From NCBI GenBank assembly GCA_029287275.1, contig JARFRL010000056.1, forward strand, positions 1-21,334: a stretch of 21,334 nt of DNA. The letters are read 5' to 3'. The position numbers and the translations under genes were made by a program. Positions 6,530-14,837 of this stretch are shown here, in pieces. Under the pieces are notes generated by a model. It worked only from the letters and a program-made list of their open reading frames with translations. It was not told the DNA's origin and ran no database searches. This stretch comes from Pontiella desulfatans (lineage in GTDB: Bacteria > Verrucomicrobiota > Kiritimatiellia > Kiritimatiellales > Pontiellaceae). Numbering within the stretch: position 1 is the first letter of the stretch; each line of letters opens with the position of its first letter.

Positions 6530-7960
6530 CTTGAGCTGCGGGAAGAGAATCACGTCGCGGATGGCGTCGGAGCCGGTCAGCAACATCATGAGACGGTCGA
6601 TGCCGATACCCATTCCGCCGGTCGGAGGCATGCCGTATTCCAACGCGGCCAGGAATTCCTCGTCGATCTTCGATCCATCGCCCGCGGCTTGTTCCTCGAA
6701 GCGCTTGCGCTGCTCGATCGGATTGTTGAGCTCGCTGTAGGCCGGCGCGATTTCCTTGCCGCCGATGATCAGTTCGAACACGTCGACCAGCTCCGGATCG
6801 TCGGAGCAATGGTTCGCGAGCGGAACGAGTTCTTTCGGCAGGCGCGTGATGAAGGTCGGCTGAATCAGCGTTCCCTCGATGGTCTTGTCGTAGATTTCGT
6901 GCGTGACCTGTTTGAAGTCCGCGCCTTCTTCAACGTGAACCTCCAGCTCTTCGGCTTTGGCCTTCGCGGCGGCGAGGGTTTTCTCGAACCAGTCCGCGCC
7001 GAGATGCTCCTTGATCAGATCGTGATAGGGAATCTCGCGCCACGGCGTCTGGAGATTGATGGTGTTGCCCATCCACTCGAACTCCATCTTTCCAAAAATG
7101 GTTTCCGCGAGATGCGTGAACATCGACTGAATCAGCTCCTGCATGGTGCGCATGTCGCCGAAGGCCTGATAGATCTCGAGACAGGTGAACTCCGGATTAT
7201 GCGTGCGGTCGAGCCCTTCGTTGCGGAAGTTGCGGTTCATTTCGTAAACGCGATCCATGCCGCCGACGATCAGGCGCTTCAGATAGAGCTCCGGCGCGAT
7301 GCGCATGAACACGTCGACGTTCAACGCGTTGTAGTGGGCCTTGAACGGTTTCGCGGCCGCGCCGCCGGCGATCTGCTGCAGCATCGGGGTTTCCACCTCG
7401 TAATAGTCGCGGCCATCGAGAAACTTGCGGATTTCGCGCGTCACTTGCGTGCGCTTCTTGAACACGTCCATCACTTCCGGATTGGAGATCAGGTCGAGCG
7501 AGCGCTGACGGTAGCGGGTTTCAACATCGGTCAGACCGTGGAATTTCTCCGGCAGGGGCAACAGCGCCTTGGAGAGCAGCGTCCAACCGCTGACGCGGAA
7601 GGTCGGCTCCTCGGTTCTGGTGATGAACATTTCGCCCTCGATCCCGATGATGTCGCCGAGGTCGAGCAACTTGAACGCCGCGAAATTCTCCTCGCCCAAC
7701 AGATCCTTTTTCACCATGAGCTGGAATTTATCGGAGCCGTCGGAAATATGCGCGAAGGCCATTTTGCCCATTTTACGAATCGCGACGATGCGGCCGCAGG
7801 CCTTGATCGCTTTATCCACCTCGAAATCCGCGCGCAGCTGATCCAACCGGGCGGTGCGCTCGAACGCCGCGCCGAACGCCGGGAATCCGGCTTCGTCGAG
7901 CTTGTTCATGTTTTCGATTCGTTGATCGCGGTATTCGTTTCCGGACGGTTCTTCGCTCAT
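6518..7960 (-). CDS. lysS: Lysyl-tRNA synthetase, class II
   Basis: 480 residues that charge tRNA-Lys with lysine using ATP in the cytoplasm. An N-terminal anticodon-binding OB-fold (about 50-140) is followed by the class II catalytic core. Motif 2 is FRNEG near 245-249 with THNPEFT, and motif 3 is GGMGIGIDRLMMLLTG (448-463, Arg456). Length is normal for bacterial LysRS (about 490-510). The frame extends upstream to 8005, but the ATG at 7958-7960 is chosen because AGGAG lies six bases before it and a good promoter (7987-8015) would start transcription inside the longer version. It lies 105 bp downstream of tsaD on the same strand, grouping two tRNA functions. Confidence 0.97.
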   Translation of the reverse strand: MSEEPSGNEYRDQRIENMNKLDEAGFPAFGAAFERTARLDQLRADFEVDKAIKACGRIVAIRKMGKMAFAHISDGSDKFQLMVKKDLLGEENFAAFKLLDLGDIIGIEGEMFITRTEEPTFRVSGWTLLSKALLPLPEKFHGLTDVETRYRQRSLDLISNPEVMDVFKKRTQVTREIRKFLDGRDYYEVETPMLQQIAGGAAAKPFKAHYNALNVDVFMRIAPELYLKRLIVGGMDRVYEMNRNFRNEGLDRTHNPEFTCLEIYQAFGDMRTMQELIQSMFTHLAETIFGKMEFEWMGNTINLQTPWREIPYHDLIKEHLGADWFEKTLAAAKAKAEELEVHVEEGADFKQVTHEIYDKTIEGTLIQPTFITRLPKELVPLANHCSDDPELVDVFELIIGGKEIAPAYSELNNPIEQRKRFEEQAAGDGSKIDEEFLAALEYGMPPTGGMGIGIDRLMMLLTGSDAIRDVILFPQLKPRA

Positions 7961-7966
7961 GGTTTT

Positions 7967-7971
7967 CTCCT
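7967..7971 (-). promoter_or_regulatory. Ribosome binding site that fixes the lysS start
   Basis: AGGAG on the minus strand, followed by AAAACC and the ATG at 7960. It supports this start over the ATG 45 bases further upstream. Confidence 0.8.
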
Positions 7972-7986
7972 GAAAATTGGCCGCGA

Positions 7987-8015
7987 ACAATAGGCTTTCA
8001 CCCAAGCCAAGTCAA
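7987..8015 (-). promoter_or_regulatory. Promoter for lysS
   Basis: On the minus strand TTGACT (8015-8010) and TATTGT (7992-7987) are separated by exactly 17 bp. The expected start of transcription, near 7980, is about 20 bases before the lysS ATG. lysS can therefore be expressed independently of tsaD. Confidence 0.6.
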
Positions 8016-8065
8016 CCCGAGGGAAGCGACTTAACCACAGAGGGGTTGTCACGAAAAAGCGCGGT

Positions 8066-9121
8066 CTATTCCCAATCCGCGAGGCGGAGGTTGGGATTGA
8101 CGTCGCCGGGCTCGGCGCCGGTTTTACCCAGCCGGACCTTTTCATAGGCCGCGCCCGCGATCATCGCCGCGTTGTCGGTGCAGAGCGCCGGCGGGCACAG
8201 CAGCAGCGTCACGCCCGTTTTTTCCGAAAGCGCCGAGAGCTTCTCGCGCAGCACTTTATTGAGCGAAACGCCGCCCGCGCAGGAGAAGCTTTTCACGTCG
8301 AAGCGCTTCAGCGCCCGCTCGACGCGCGTCGCGAGCGCGTCGGCGACGGCTTCCTGATACGACGCGGCGAGGTCGGACAGCTCCTGGCCTTCCGGTTCGT
8401 GATCAAGGTTTTTCACGTGCGTGAGCAGCGAGGTTTTGAGCCCGCTGAAACTGAAGCAGAGATCGCGGTCGTACTTATAAATCCATTTTCCGCGGTCGAC
8501 GCCGTCGAGCCCGCGGGGAAAACGAATGGCGTTCGGATTACCGCCCTCCGCGGTTTTCTGAATGATCGGCCCGCCCGGATAGCCGAGCTTCAGCACGGCC
8601 GCGGCTTTATCGAGCGCCTCGCCCGCGGCGTCGTCGATCGTACTGCCCAGAATCTCGTATTGGCCCACGCCCTTCATCAGCACCATGCTGCTGTCGCCGC
8701 CGGAAACCAGCAGGCCGAGCATCGGAAACACCTCGTCCTCGGTCGGCGCGTCCTCCTTCATGAAAACGGAGTGCAGATGGCCCTCGTGGTGGTTGACTCC
8801 GATGAGCGGTTTATTCAGGCGCTGGGCCAGCGTTTTCGCGGCGGAAAACCCGATCAGCAGCGAGCTCGCGAGGCCGGGACCGTAGGTGACCGCGATCGCG
8901 TCGATGGACTCATAGGTCTCGCCCGCGGCGGCAAGCGCCTCGTCGATAATGGCCGGCAACTTCGCGACGTGATTGCGCGAGGCGATCTCCGGCACGACGC
9001 CGCCATACGGCCGATGTTTGGCGATTTGCGAGTAAATCGCGTTGGAGAGCACTACGCGGCCATCCTCAACAACGGAGGCCGCGGTTTCATCGCACGAGCT
9101 TTCAAGTCCTAGAATTTTCAT
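8066..9121 (-). CDS. tsaD: tRNA N6-threonylcarbamoyladenosine synthesis protein TsaD
   Basis: 351 residues, as expected for TsaD/Kae1 (about 340). It transfers the threonylcarbamoyl group to A37 of ANN-decoding tRNAs, working with TsaB, TsaE and TsaC. Diagnostic features are the N terminus MKILGLESSCDETAASV, the metal-binding HxxxH in NHHEGH (His111, His115), the glycine-rich VSGGDSSM segment and the C-terminal CTDNAAMIAG. The frame continues 40 codons upstream to 9241, but that extension has no TsaD similarity and would run into the promoter and ribosome binding site area of the divergent gene, so the start is placed at 9121. No Shine-Dalgarno sequence precedes it. A TTATAC hexamer ends six bases before the ATG, which suggests a leaderless transcript. 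Confidence 0.96.
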   Translation of the reverse strand: MKILGLESSCDETAASVVEDGRVVLSNAIYSQIAKHRPYGGVVPEIASRNHVAKLPAIIDEALAAAGETYESIDAIAVTYGPGLASSLLIGFSAAKTLAQRLNKPLIGVNHHEGHLHSVFMKEDAPTEDEVFPMLGLLVSGGDSSMVLMKGVGQYEILGSTIDDAAGEALDKAAAVLKLGYPGGPIIQKTAEGGNPNAIRFPRGLDGVDRGKWIYKYDRDLCFSFSGLKTSLLTHVKNLDHEPEGQELSDLAASYQEAVADALATRVERALKRFDVKSFSCAGGVSLNKVLREKLSALSEKTGVTLLLCPPALCTDNAAMIAGAAYEKVRLGKTGAEPGDVNPNLRLADWE

Positions 9122-9126
9122 GGCGC

Positions 9127-9157
9127 GTATAAAACGAGGATTGCGCCGAACATACAA
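9127..9157 (-). promoter_or_regulatory. Possible tsaD promoter giving a leaderless mRNA
   Basis: On the minus strand TTGTAT (9157-9152) and TTATAC (9132-9127) lie 19 bp apart. The expected start point falls on or next to the A of the tsaD ATG. Spacing is slightly long, so this is tentative. Confidence 0.35.
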
Positions 9158-9200
9158 GCCAAACTCCGCGATTTCGCGATGAAAACCGTGGGCTATTCTA

Positions 9201-9228
9201 TTGGAAAACGCGGCATGGGTCATGTAAC
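9201..9228 (+). promoter_or_regulatory. Candidate promoter for the cysteine desulfurase-thiI operon
   Basis: TTGGAA (9201-9206) and TGTAAC (9223-9228) are 16 bp apart, each matching four of six consensus bases. They stand 25 bases before the start at 9253. Weak but well placed. Confidence 0.35.
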
Positions 9229-9252
9229 TTGCGCGGCTCATGAGGATTCTTA

Positions 9253-10410
9253 ATGTATTTTGATTACGCCGCCACGACCCCGCCGAACCCGGAGGTGCTG
9301 AAAACCTTCGAGGCCGTGAACCGCGATTTCTGGGCGAACCCGCAGGCGTTGCACCGGCCGGGCGCGCGCGCCGCGGCGTTGCTGGAGCAGGCCCGTCTAC
9401 AGGTGCTGACGTTGCTCGGCGCGAAAAAGGAACATCGCTGCGTTTTCACCAGCGGCGCGACGGAATCGAACAACACGGCCCTTTTGGGAGCGGCCCGCGC
9501 CAACGCGGCGCGCGGCAAGCACGTCATCACCAGCGCGGTGGAGCACGCTTCGGTGCGGGAGGTTTTCCGCTTTCTGGAGAGCGAGGGCTGGGAGCTGACG
9601 ACGTTGCCGGTGAATGCCCGCGGCGCGGTGGAGCCGGAGGTTCTGACGGCGGCGCTACGACCGGACACGACCCTCGTTTCGCTCATGCACGTGAACAACG
9701 AGATCGGATCGATCAACGACGTCGACCAACTGGGCCGCGTGATCAAAACCAAGAGCTCCGCGCTGTTTCACGTCGACGCGGCGCAGTCCGTCGGCAAAAT
9801 CCCGCTCGCGCTGGACGGCGGTCCGGTCGACCTGCTCTCGTTTTCGGCCCATAAATTTTTCGGGCTCAAGGGATCCGGCGCGCTCGTGCTGAAAAACCGG
9901 ATCAACCTTCCGCCGCTGCTGCGCGGCGGCGGGCAGGAAGAAGGGCTGCGCTCGGGCACCACCGACCCCGCCAACGCCGCCGCGCTGGCCAAGGCGTTGC
10001 GGCTCGCGGTGGAAGGCCACGACGAAGCGTTCGCCCGCGCGCTGACCTTTAAAGAGCGGATCGTCGCGGCGTTCCGCGACATCCCGAATACGGAGCTGAA
10101 CGGAACGCTCGACGGCGCGTCCCCCTTCATCATCAATTTCTCGATCGCCGACATCCGGCCCGAAACCGTGCTGCAAGCGCTGGCGGAGCAGGAGATTTAC
10201 ATCTCCACCGTTTCGGCCTGCTCGACCCAAACCGCGACCCAAAGCGCGGTGGTGCGGGCGCTCACCGGCGACCTGGAACGGGCGCGGACCAGCATCCGGA
10301 TCAGTCTTTCCGCCCTGACCACCGCGGACGAGGTGGACGCGCTGATTCAAACGATCGGCCCGTTGATCGAGGCGTCGCGCTTCACGCGCGGAAAAGGAGT
10401 TTCATCATGA
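9253..10410 (+). CDS. Cysteine desulfurase, NifS/IscS type
   Basis: 385 residues, a PLP enzyme that removes sulfur from L-cysteine as an enzyme persulfide. Visible features are the start MYFDYAATTPP, SGATESNN (67-74), the PLP-contacting HVDAAQS (Asp175), the Schiff-base lysine in SFSAHK (Lys201), the RSGT segment near 233, and the catalytic cysteine in VSACSTQTA (Cys323) on a long group I loop. GAGGA sits six bases before the ATG. Its stop overlaps the thiI start by four bases (ATGA), so it probably is the dedicated sulfur donor for ThiI, as in the paired desulfurase-thiI genes of Bacillus. A general Fe-S cluster role is also possible; no iscU or sufU is in the window. Confidence 0.94.
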   Translation: MYFDYAATTPPNPEVLKTFEAVNRDFWANPQALHRPGARAAALLEQARLQVLTLLGAKKEHRCVFTSGATESNNTALLGAARANAARGKHVITSAVEHASVREVFRFLESEGWELTTLPVNARGAVEPEVLTAALRPDTTLVSLMHVNNEIGSINDVDQLGRVIKTKSSALFHVDAAQSVGKIPLALDGGPVDLLSFSAHKFFGLKGSGALVLKNRINLPPLLRGGGQEEGLRSGTTDPANAAALAKALRLAVEGHDEAFARALTFKERIVAAFRDIPNTELNGTLDGASPFIINFSIADIRPETVLQALAEQEIYISTVSACSTQTATQSAVVRALTGDLERARTSIRISLSALTTADEVDALIQTIGPLIEASRFTRGKGVSS

Positions 10411-11642
10411 AGTACGACGTGATCATGGTCCGCCTCGGCGAGCTGTTCCTCAAAGGAAAGAACAGGAACGTCTTCATCGACAAACTGTTCCAAACGGCCA
10501 AGGCGAAGCTCGCGGTCTTTCCCGATCTGGTGATCGATAAAACCCGCGACCATATTCTGATCACGTTGCGCGGCGCGGACCACGAAGCGGTCGTGAAACG
10601 GCTCGATCTCGTGTTCGGCATTCATTCCTACGCGCTCGGAAAGATCTGCGACAGCACGTTGGAAGCCATACGGGAAACCGCGTTGCCCGTCGCGATCGAG
10701 GCCTGCCGCGACGGAAACTCCATCAAATTCGAAACCCGGCGCGGCTGGAAGCAGTTTCCCCTCACCTCGATCGAAACGTCGCAACGCGTGGCGGAACACG
10801 TCGGCGAGAACGCGCCCGAAGGCGCCATCCATTTCAACGTGGCGCGGCCGGACCAGGTCGTGCGCGTGTTCATCAAACCCAAACATTCGCTGGTGGTGGC
10901 CAAGGTGGTTCCGGCCAGCGGCGGGTTGCCCGTTGGGCTCAACGGCCGATCGCTGCTGATGCTCTCCGGCGGGCTCGACTCGCCCGTGGCGGGCTATCTG
11001 ATGATGAAGCGCGGCCTCTTGCTGGAGGGCATCCACTTCGAATCGCCACCCTATACCACGGCGCGGGCGCGGCAGAAGGTGTACGACCTCGCGGAAAAAA
11101 TGGCCCATTATCTCCCGCGCGGATCGTTTCTCATTCACGTGATCCCCTTCACCAAACTCCAGAAAGAGATCTTCGCCAGCGTTCCGGAAAGCTATGGCAT
11201 GACCGTGATGCGCCGCATGATGTACCGCGTCGCGGAAGGCGTCGCGGAAAGCCGGAACATCCGCTTGCTCTCGAACGGCGAGAGTCTGGGCCAAGTGGCC
11301 TCGCAAACGCCCGACAGCATGTGGGCCATCAACGCGGTCACCGATCTGCCCGTCATCCGCCCCGTCGCGTGCATGGACAAGCAGGAGATCATGGACATCG
11401 CGCGGAAGATCGACACCTACGACATCTCCATCCGCCCGTTCGAGGACTGCTGCACGGTGTTCGTTCCGAAGCATCCCGTCACCGCGCCCAAGAAAGAGAA
11501 GTGCGAGCTCTACGAAACGCGGTTCGATTGGGCGCCGCTGGTTGAAGCGTGCGTGGAAAACGCGGAGACGATCAAGATCGAGGCCGGCCGGCCGATCGCG
11601 CTCGACCGCGACACCACCGACGAGATCTGCTCGTTGCTCTAG
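10407..11642 (+). CDS. thiI: tRNA 4-thiouridine synthase / thiamine sulfurtransferase ThiI (no rhodanese domain)
   Basis: 411 residues. An N-terminal ferredoxin-like and THUMP region (about 1-170) is followed by a PP-loop ATPase domain with MLSGGLDSPVAGY (P-loop SGGLDSP, 187-193) and GESLGQVASQT (291-301). ThiI adenylates U8 of tRNA and inserts sulfur to make 4-thiouridine; it can also feed thiamine thiazole synthesis. The C-terminal rhodanese domain of the enterobacterial protein is absent, so this is the short type found in Bacillus, which receives sulfur from a dedicated desulfurase. The adjacent overlapping desulfurase gene agrees with that. A Cys pair (348-349, EDCCTVF) lies late in the PP-loop domain. 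Confidence 0.95.
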   Translation: MKYDVIMVRLGELFLKGKNRNVFIDKLFQTAKAKLAVFPDLVIDKTRDHILITLRGADHEAVVKRLDLVFGIHSYALGKICDSTLEAIRETALPVAIEACRDGNSIKFETRRGWKQFPLTSIETSQRVAEHVGENAPEGAIHFNVARPDQVVRVFIKPKHSLVVAKVVPASGGLPVGLNGRSLLMLSGGLDSPVAGYLMMKRGLLLEGIHFESPPYTTARARQKVYDLAEKMAHYLPRGSFLIHVIPFTKLQKEIFASVPESYGMTVMRRMMYRVAEGVAESRNIRLLSNGESLGQVASQTPDSMWAINAVTDLPVIRPVACMDKQEIMDIARKIDTYDISIRPFEDCCTVFVPKHPVTAPKKEKCELYETRFDWAPLVEACVENAETIKIEAGRPIALDRDTTDEICSLL

Positions 11643-11668
11643 CGCCGCGGCCCGCGCGGAAAAAGAAA

Positions 11669-11693
11669 CGGGGCCTGAATGATTCAGGCCCCG
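11669..11693 (-). terminator. Strong intrinsic terminator of the lipoprotein gene
   Basis: CGGGGCCTGAAT (11669-11680) and ATTCAGGCCCCG (11682-11693) form a perfect stem with minimal loop. On the minus strand it is followed by TTTCTTTTTC, making a classic Rho-independent terminator for the gene ending at 11722. It lies 26 bp after thiI and may also block plus-strand readthrough, although no T-run follows on that strand. Confidence 0.85.
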
Positions 11694-11721
11694 CTCGCGA
11701 AGTTTGGTCTGCCAAGGGGGG

Positions 11722-12297
11722 TTACATGCCGAGCATGTCCTGGCGCTCGGCTTCCTCGTATTCCTTGATCTCTTTGTCGAGCTCCTCGAACGCCTTGGAG
11801 GCGCGGTAGCGCTCGTAGAGTTTCGGCTTGTTGCTGTTCTTCAGCGTTTCGTGAATGATATCGGGATTCAGCACCATCAGGACGTACGCGGTGGTGACGC
11901 CTTCGTCGACCTCGTACTTCTGCATTTTCGGCACGGTGCCCTGCAGTTCCTGCGCGGTGATCTGTTTGGTCGCGGAGCTGAAGAGTTCGTTCATTTCGGA
12001 ACCGTTGGCTTCGCCCACTTCCTCGATGAAGGCTTTTTCGAGGTTTTCGATCTTCACCTGAACGAGCTGCGCGAGGTTTTTGCGGGCTTCCACCTTGGCC
12101 TTGGTGATGGCCAGCTGCGTGTTGCGGGATTCGCCGAGACCCACGGAGGCCATGCCGCCTTGGTCGGTGATTTTTCCAACTTCCTCCTGCATGTAGTCGA
12201 ACATGGTTTTATCGGAGTCCGCTTTGGGCGCGGATTTGCAGCCCGTGAATCCGACCGCGACGGTGAGGGCCAGCAGTCCAAACATGATGTGTTTCAT
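11722..12297 (-). CDS. LPP20-like lipoprotein
   Basis: 191 residues. A lipoprotein signal peptide ends in the lipobox FTGC (Cys20), so the mature protein should be lipid-anchored in the envelope. The segment about 48-110 (MASVGLGESRNTQLAITKAK, then EARKNLAQLV) resembles the conserved core of LPP20-type lipoproteins, where a small glycine-rich start leads into a helix of regularly spaced Ala/Arg residues. The C terminus (about 155-191) is highly charged and helical. AGGAG lies eight bases before the ATG. It is a single-gene unit with its own promoter (12370-12398) and terminator (11669-11693). Function is unknown; the family assignment is by motif only. Confidence 0.8.
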   Translation of the reverse strand: MKHIMFGLLALTVAVGFTGCKSAPKADSDKTMFDYMQEEVGKITDQGGMASVGLGESRNTQLAITKAKVEARKNLAQLVQVKIENLEKAFIEEVGEANGSEMNELFSSATKQITAQELQGTVPKMQKYEVDEGVTTAYVLMVLNPDIIHETLKNSNKPKLYERYRASKAFEELDKEIKEYEEAERQDMLGM

Positions 12298-12369
12298 CTC
12301 TCAATCTCCTGTTCTGATTTCCAAACGCCAGAGACATCCCGTTACGCGAAGGTCCCATTCGAGAAAAAT

Positions 12370-12398
12370 ATTATCCAAGGATGACGAAATCCGCGCAA
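12370..12398 (-). promoter_or_regulatory. Promoter of the LPP20-like lipoprotein gene
   Basis: On the minus strand TTGCGC (12398-12393) and GATAAT (12375-12370) are 17 bp apart, about 73 bases upstream of the ATG at 12297. Confidence 0.55.
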
Positions 12399-12447
12399 CT
12401 GTTTTTTGAGTGTAACTCACCGCGGGGATTGGCTAGGCTCCCGGTTC

Positions 12448-13662
12448 ATGAAAATCCTTTTTCTAGCCAACCGCCTGCCCCACGCCGACGTCGCCGGCGG
12501 GCACCGTCTGATCCACCAACGCATGCGCTGGCTGGTCGAGCAAGGCCACGAGGTTGGATTGGCGGCCTTCGCGCCGGACAACTACGCGGCGCGCGTCAAC
12601 GAACTGCGCGACACGTTGCGGGAAGTCGAGACGCTTCCCCCGCGGAAACATCGGGTTTTAGTGCGCGCCACCCGCGACTACGTCAGCGGATCGCTGCCCG
12701 CGATCTTTTGGAAGAACTATTCCAAGCCAATGATGCGCCTGGTCGGCGATATGGTGGAACGGACCAAATACGACGTCGTCATCGCCGAGTTCAGCGAAAT
12801 GGGGATGTATCTGTATCGGAACCCCTATCTCTCCGCGACCCGCAAAGTGGTCTCCTGCCACCGCTGCCTGACGACGGCGTTCAGCAAATACGTCGAGACG
12901 CCCGGCGTTCCCTTGCCGCTCCGAATGAAAAGCGCCGCTCAAACGCGCGTGCTGGAGAAGTTCGAATTCGAGATGTACAGCGCGATGGACCGCGTGCTGA
13001 CGCTCACCCCGGAGGATCGCTTCACGCTGCTGAACCACGCGCCGCAGTTGCCGATCTCGATCATCCCGCCGGGCATCGACTTCGCGTACCTCGACCGGAA
13101 AAACCGGACGAAGGCGCGGGAACCGGTCGTGATGATGTGCGGATACTTCGCGGACAAATCGAACCACGACGCCGCGGTCTGGTTCATCGAGGAGGTGTGG
13201 CCCGAGGTATCGCGAAAGCATCCCGCGGCGCGCTGCTGTTTCGTGGGCGAAGGCGCCAGCCAGGAGATGAAGCAGCTCGCCGCCCGCGCCGAGACGATCA
13301 GCGTGATCGAGTTCGTCGACGACCTCCGCCCCTACCGCGAGCAGGCCTCCATTTTCGTGAACCCGATGCGCCTGGGCTCCGGCCTGCGCATCAAGATGCT
13401 CGAGGCGATGGCCACCGGCCTGCCGGTGGTCAGCACGGCGCTTGGCGCGGCGGGCATCCCCGCGCAGAACGGCGAGAACTGCTTCATCGCCGACACCCCG
13501 GAATTATTCGCGCGGTCGATCGACTGGCTGATGAACGACGAAAAGCTGGCGGCCAGCATGGGCCGCCGCGCGCGGGAGCTGGTTGAAAAGCGCCACGATA
13601 TCCGTTCGACCACACGCGAGCTTGAAAAGGTTCTATCGGAAGTGGTATCCCTTGGCGGTTGA
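12448..13662 (+). CDS. Glycosyltransferase, GT4-like (GT-B fold)
   Basis: 404 residues. An N-terminal acceptor-side domain begins MKILFLANRLPHADVAGGHR, the usual glycine-rich loop of GT4 enzymes. The C-terminal nucleotide-sugar domain contains PPGIDFAYLD, a phosphate-loop-like GYFADKSNHDAA, LGSGLRIKMLEAMATGLPVV (Glu319) and the D/H-rich end typical of the family. It should transfer a sugar from an activated donor to a glycan or lipid at the cytoplasmic face of the membrane. The overall pattern is like transferases of exopolysaccharide clusters, but no other such gene is nearby. The start at 12448 is chosen over an upstream ATG at 12406 because it begins with the family's first beta strand. 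The next gene follows after 25 bp. Confidence 0.9.
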   Translation: MKILFLANRLPHADVAGGHRLIHQRMRWLVEQGHEVGLAAFAPDNYAARVNELRDTLREVETLPPRKHRVLVRATRDYVSGSLPAIFWKNYSKPMMRLVGDMVERTKYDVVIAEFSEMGMYLYRNPYLSATRKVVSCHRCLTTAFSKYVETPGVPLPLRMKSAAQTRVLEKFEFEMYSAMDRVLTLTPEDRFTLLNHAPQLPISIIPPGIDFAYLDRKNRTKAREPVVMMCGYFADKSNHDAAVWFIEEVWPEVSRKHPAARCCFVGEGASQEMKQLAARAETISVIEFVDDLRPYREQASIFVNPMRLGSGLRIKMLEAMATGLPVVSTALGAAGIPAQNGENCFIADTPELFARSIDWLMNDEKLAASMGRRARELVEKRHDIRSTTRELEKVLSEVVSLGG

Positions 13663-13687
13663 ACACAACCCCGAAGGATTCACCAAC

Positions 13688-14818
13688 ATGATTGATCACG
13701 TACCTTTCGACACCATGGAACAATTCATGATCGACGTCTTCAAAGGCGTCGGCGTGCCGACCGAAGACGCGGAAATCTGCGCGGACGTGCTGATCGCGTC
13801 CGACAAGCGCGGCATCGACTCGCACGGCATCGGGCGGCTCAAACCGATTTACTACGACCGCATCGTCCACCAGAAAATCCAGCAACCCGTCACCGAGGTC
13901 GAGGTCGTCCGCGACCACCTCGCCACCGCGGTCGTCGACGGCCATCACGGCATGGGCATGGTCGTCGCGAAGCGCTGCATGGAAATGGCGATCGAGAAAG
14001 CCAAAAAGCACGGCCTCGGCATGGTCGTGGCGCGGAATTCCACCCACTACGGCATCGCGGGCTACTACCCGCTCATGGCCACCGCCCAGGATATGATCGG
14101 CCTTTCGGGCACCAACGCGCGGCCCTCCATCGCGCCGACCTTCGGCGTCGAGAACATGCTCGGCACCAACCCGCTCGTCTTCGGCTTCCCCACCGACGAG
14201 CCGTTCGACTTCGTGAACGACTACGCCACCTCCATCATCCAACGCGGCAAGATCGAGCAATACGCCCGCGAGGGAAAGGATTGTCCCGAAGGCCTCATCG
14301 TCGGCCGCGACGGCAAATCCAAAACCGACTCGAAACAAATTCTCGACGACCTCGTCAAAGGCGAGGCCGCGCTCGCGCCCATCGGCGGCATCGGCGAGGA
14401 GACCGGCGGCTACAAGGGCTACGGCTTCGCGACCGTCACCGAGGTGCTCTCCGCCTCGCTGCAGCAAGGCGCGTTCCTCCAACAGCTCGTCAACAAAGAC
14501 GCGGACGGAAACCTCAAGCCCTACGAGCTCGGCCATTACTTCATGGCGATCGACATCAAGTGCTTTTGCGAGCCCGCGGACTTCCGCAAGTCCGCCGGCG
14601 ACATCATGCGCGCCCTGCGCGCGTCCGAGAAGGCGCCCGGCGCGGAACGGATCTACACCTGCGGCGAGAAGGAATACCTCGCCGGCATCGAACGCGCCGA
14701 AACCGGCGTCCCCATCAACGAGGCGCTCAAGAACGACATGATCACCATGCGCGACGAGCTAGGCCTCGACTACACCTTCGAGTTCGAGCGGCAAGGCGAA
14801 CACGGGCTGAAAAGTTGA
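13688..14818 (+). CDS. Ldh2/MDH2-family NAD(P)-dependent oxidoreductase
   Basis: 376 residues, the family's usual length (about 330-370). It belongs to the malate/L-lactate dehydrogenase fold that also includes ureidoglycolate and sulfolactate dehydrogenases, distinct from classical Rossmann-fold LDH. Signatures are DKRGIDSHGIGRL (His46), HHGMGMVVAKRCM, the STHYGIAGYY motif with the probable acid-base His120, and GGYKGYGFATV near the C-terminal third. It would oxidise a 2-hydroxy acid to the 2-oxo acid in the cytoplasm; the substrate cannot be told. The frame extends 35 codons upstream into the glycosyltransferase, but ATG 13688 has GAAGGA nine bases before it and matches the family start. 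It is probably co-transcribed with the glycosyltransferase, with no clear shared pathway. Confidence 0.92.
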   Translation: MIDHVPFDTMEQFMIDVFKGVGVPTEDAEICADVLIASDKRGIDSHGIGRLKPIYYDRIVHQKIQQPVTEVEVVRDHLATAVVDGHHGMGMVVAKRCMEMAIEKAKKHGLGMVVARNSTHYGIAGYYPLMATAQDMIGLSGTNARPSIAPTFGVENMLGTNPLVFGFPTDEPFDFVNDYATSIIQRGKIEQYAREGKDCPEGLIVGRDGKSKTDSKQILDDLVKGEAALAPIGGIGEETGGYKGYGFATVTEVLSASLQQGAFLQQLVNKDADGNLKPYELGHYFMAIDIKCFCEPADFRKSAGDIMRALRASEKAPGAERIYTCGEKEYLAGIERAETGVPINEALKNDMITMRDELGLDYTFEFERQGEHGLKS

Positions 14819-14837
14819 AGGGTTTCAAGGTTTAAAA

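Noticed and set aside
6689..7993. 434-codon open frame on the plus strand opposite lysS
   Set aside because: It is an antisense shadow of lysS produced by high GC third positions. It has no domain-like sequence, and lysS is unmistakable on the other strand.
10347..11474. 375-codon open frame on the minus strand opposite thiI
   Set aside because: It is His/Asp/Arg-rich shadow sequence with no recognisable motif, fully covered by thiI.
12381..13586. 401-codon Arg/Pro-rich frame on the plus strand over the glycosyltransferase gene
   Set aside because: Its composition is typical of a frame-shifted reading of GC-rich coding DNA; the correct frame gives clear GT4 motifs.
13484..14536. 350-codon minus-strand frame opposite the dehydrogenase
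   Set aside because: It is a Val/Asp/Gly/His-rich antisense shadow. The dehydrogenase motifs lie on the plus strand.
14281..14835. 184-codon extremely Arg-rich frame inside the dehydrogenase gene
   Set aside because: A reading-frame artefact; almost half of the residues are Arg, with no family resemblance.
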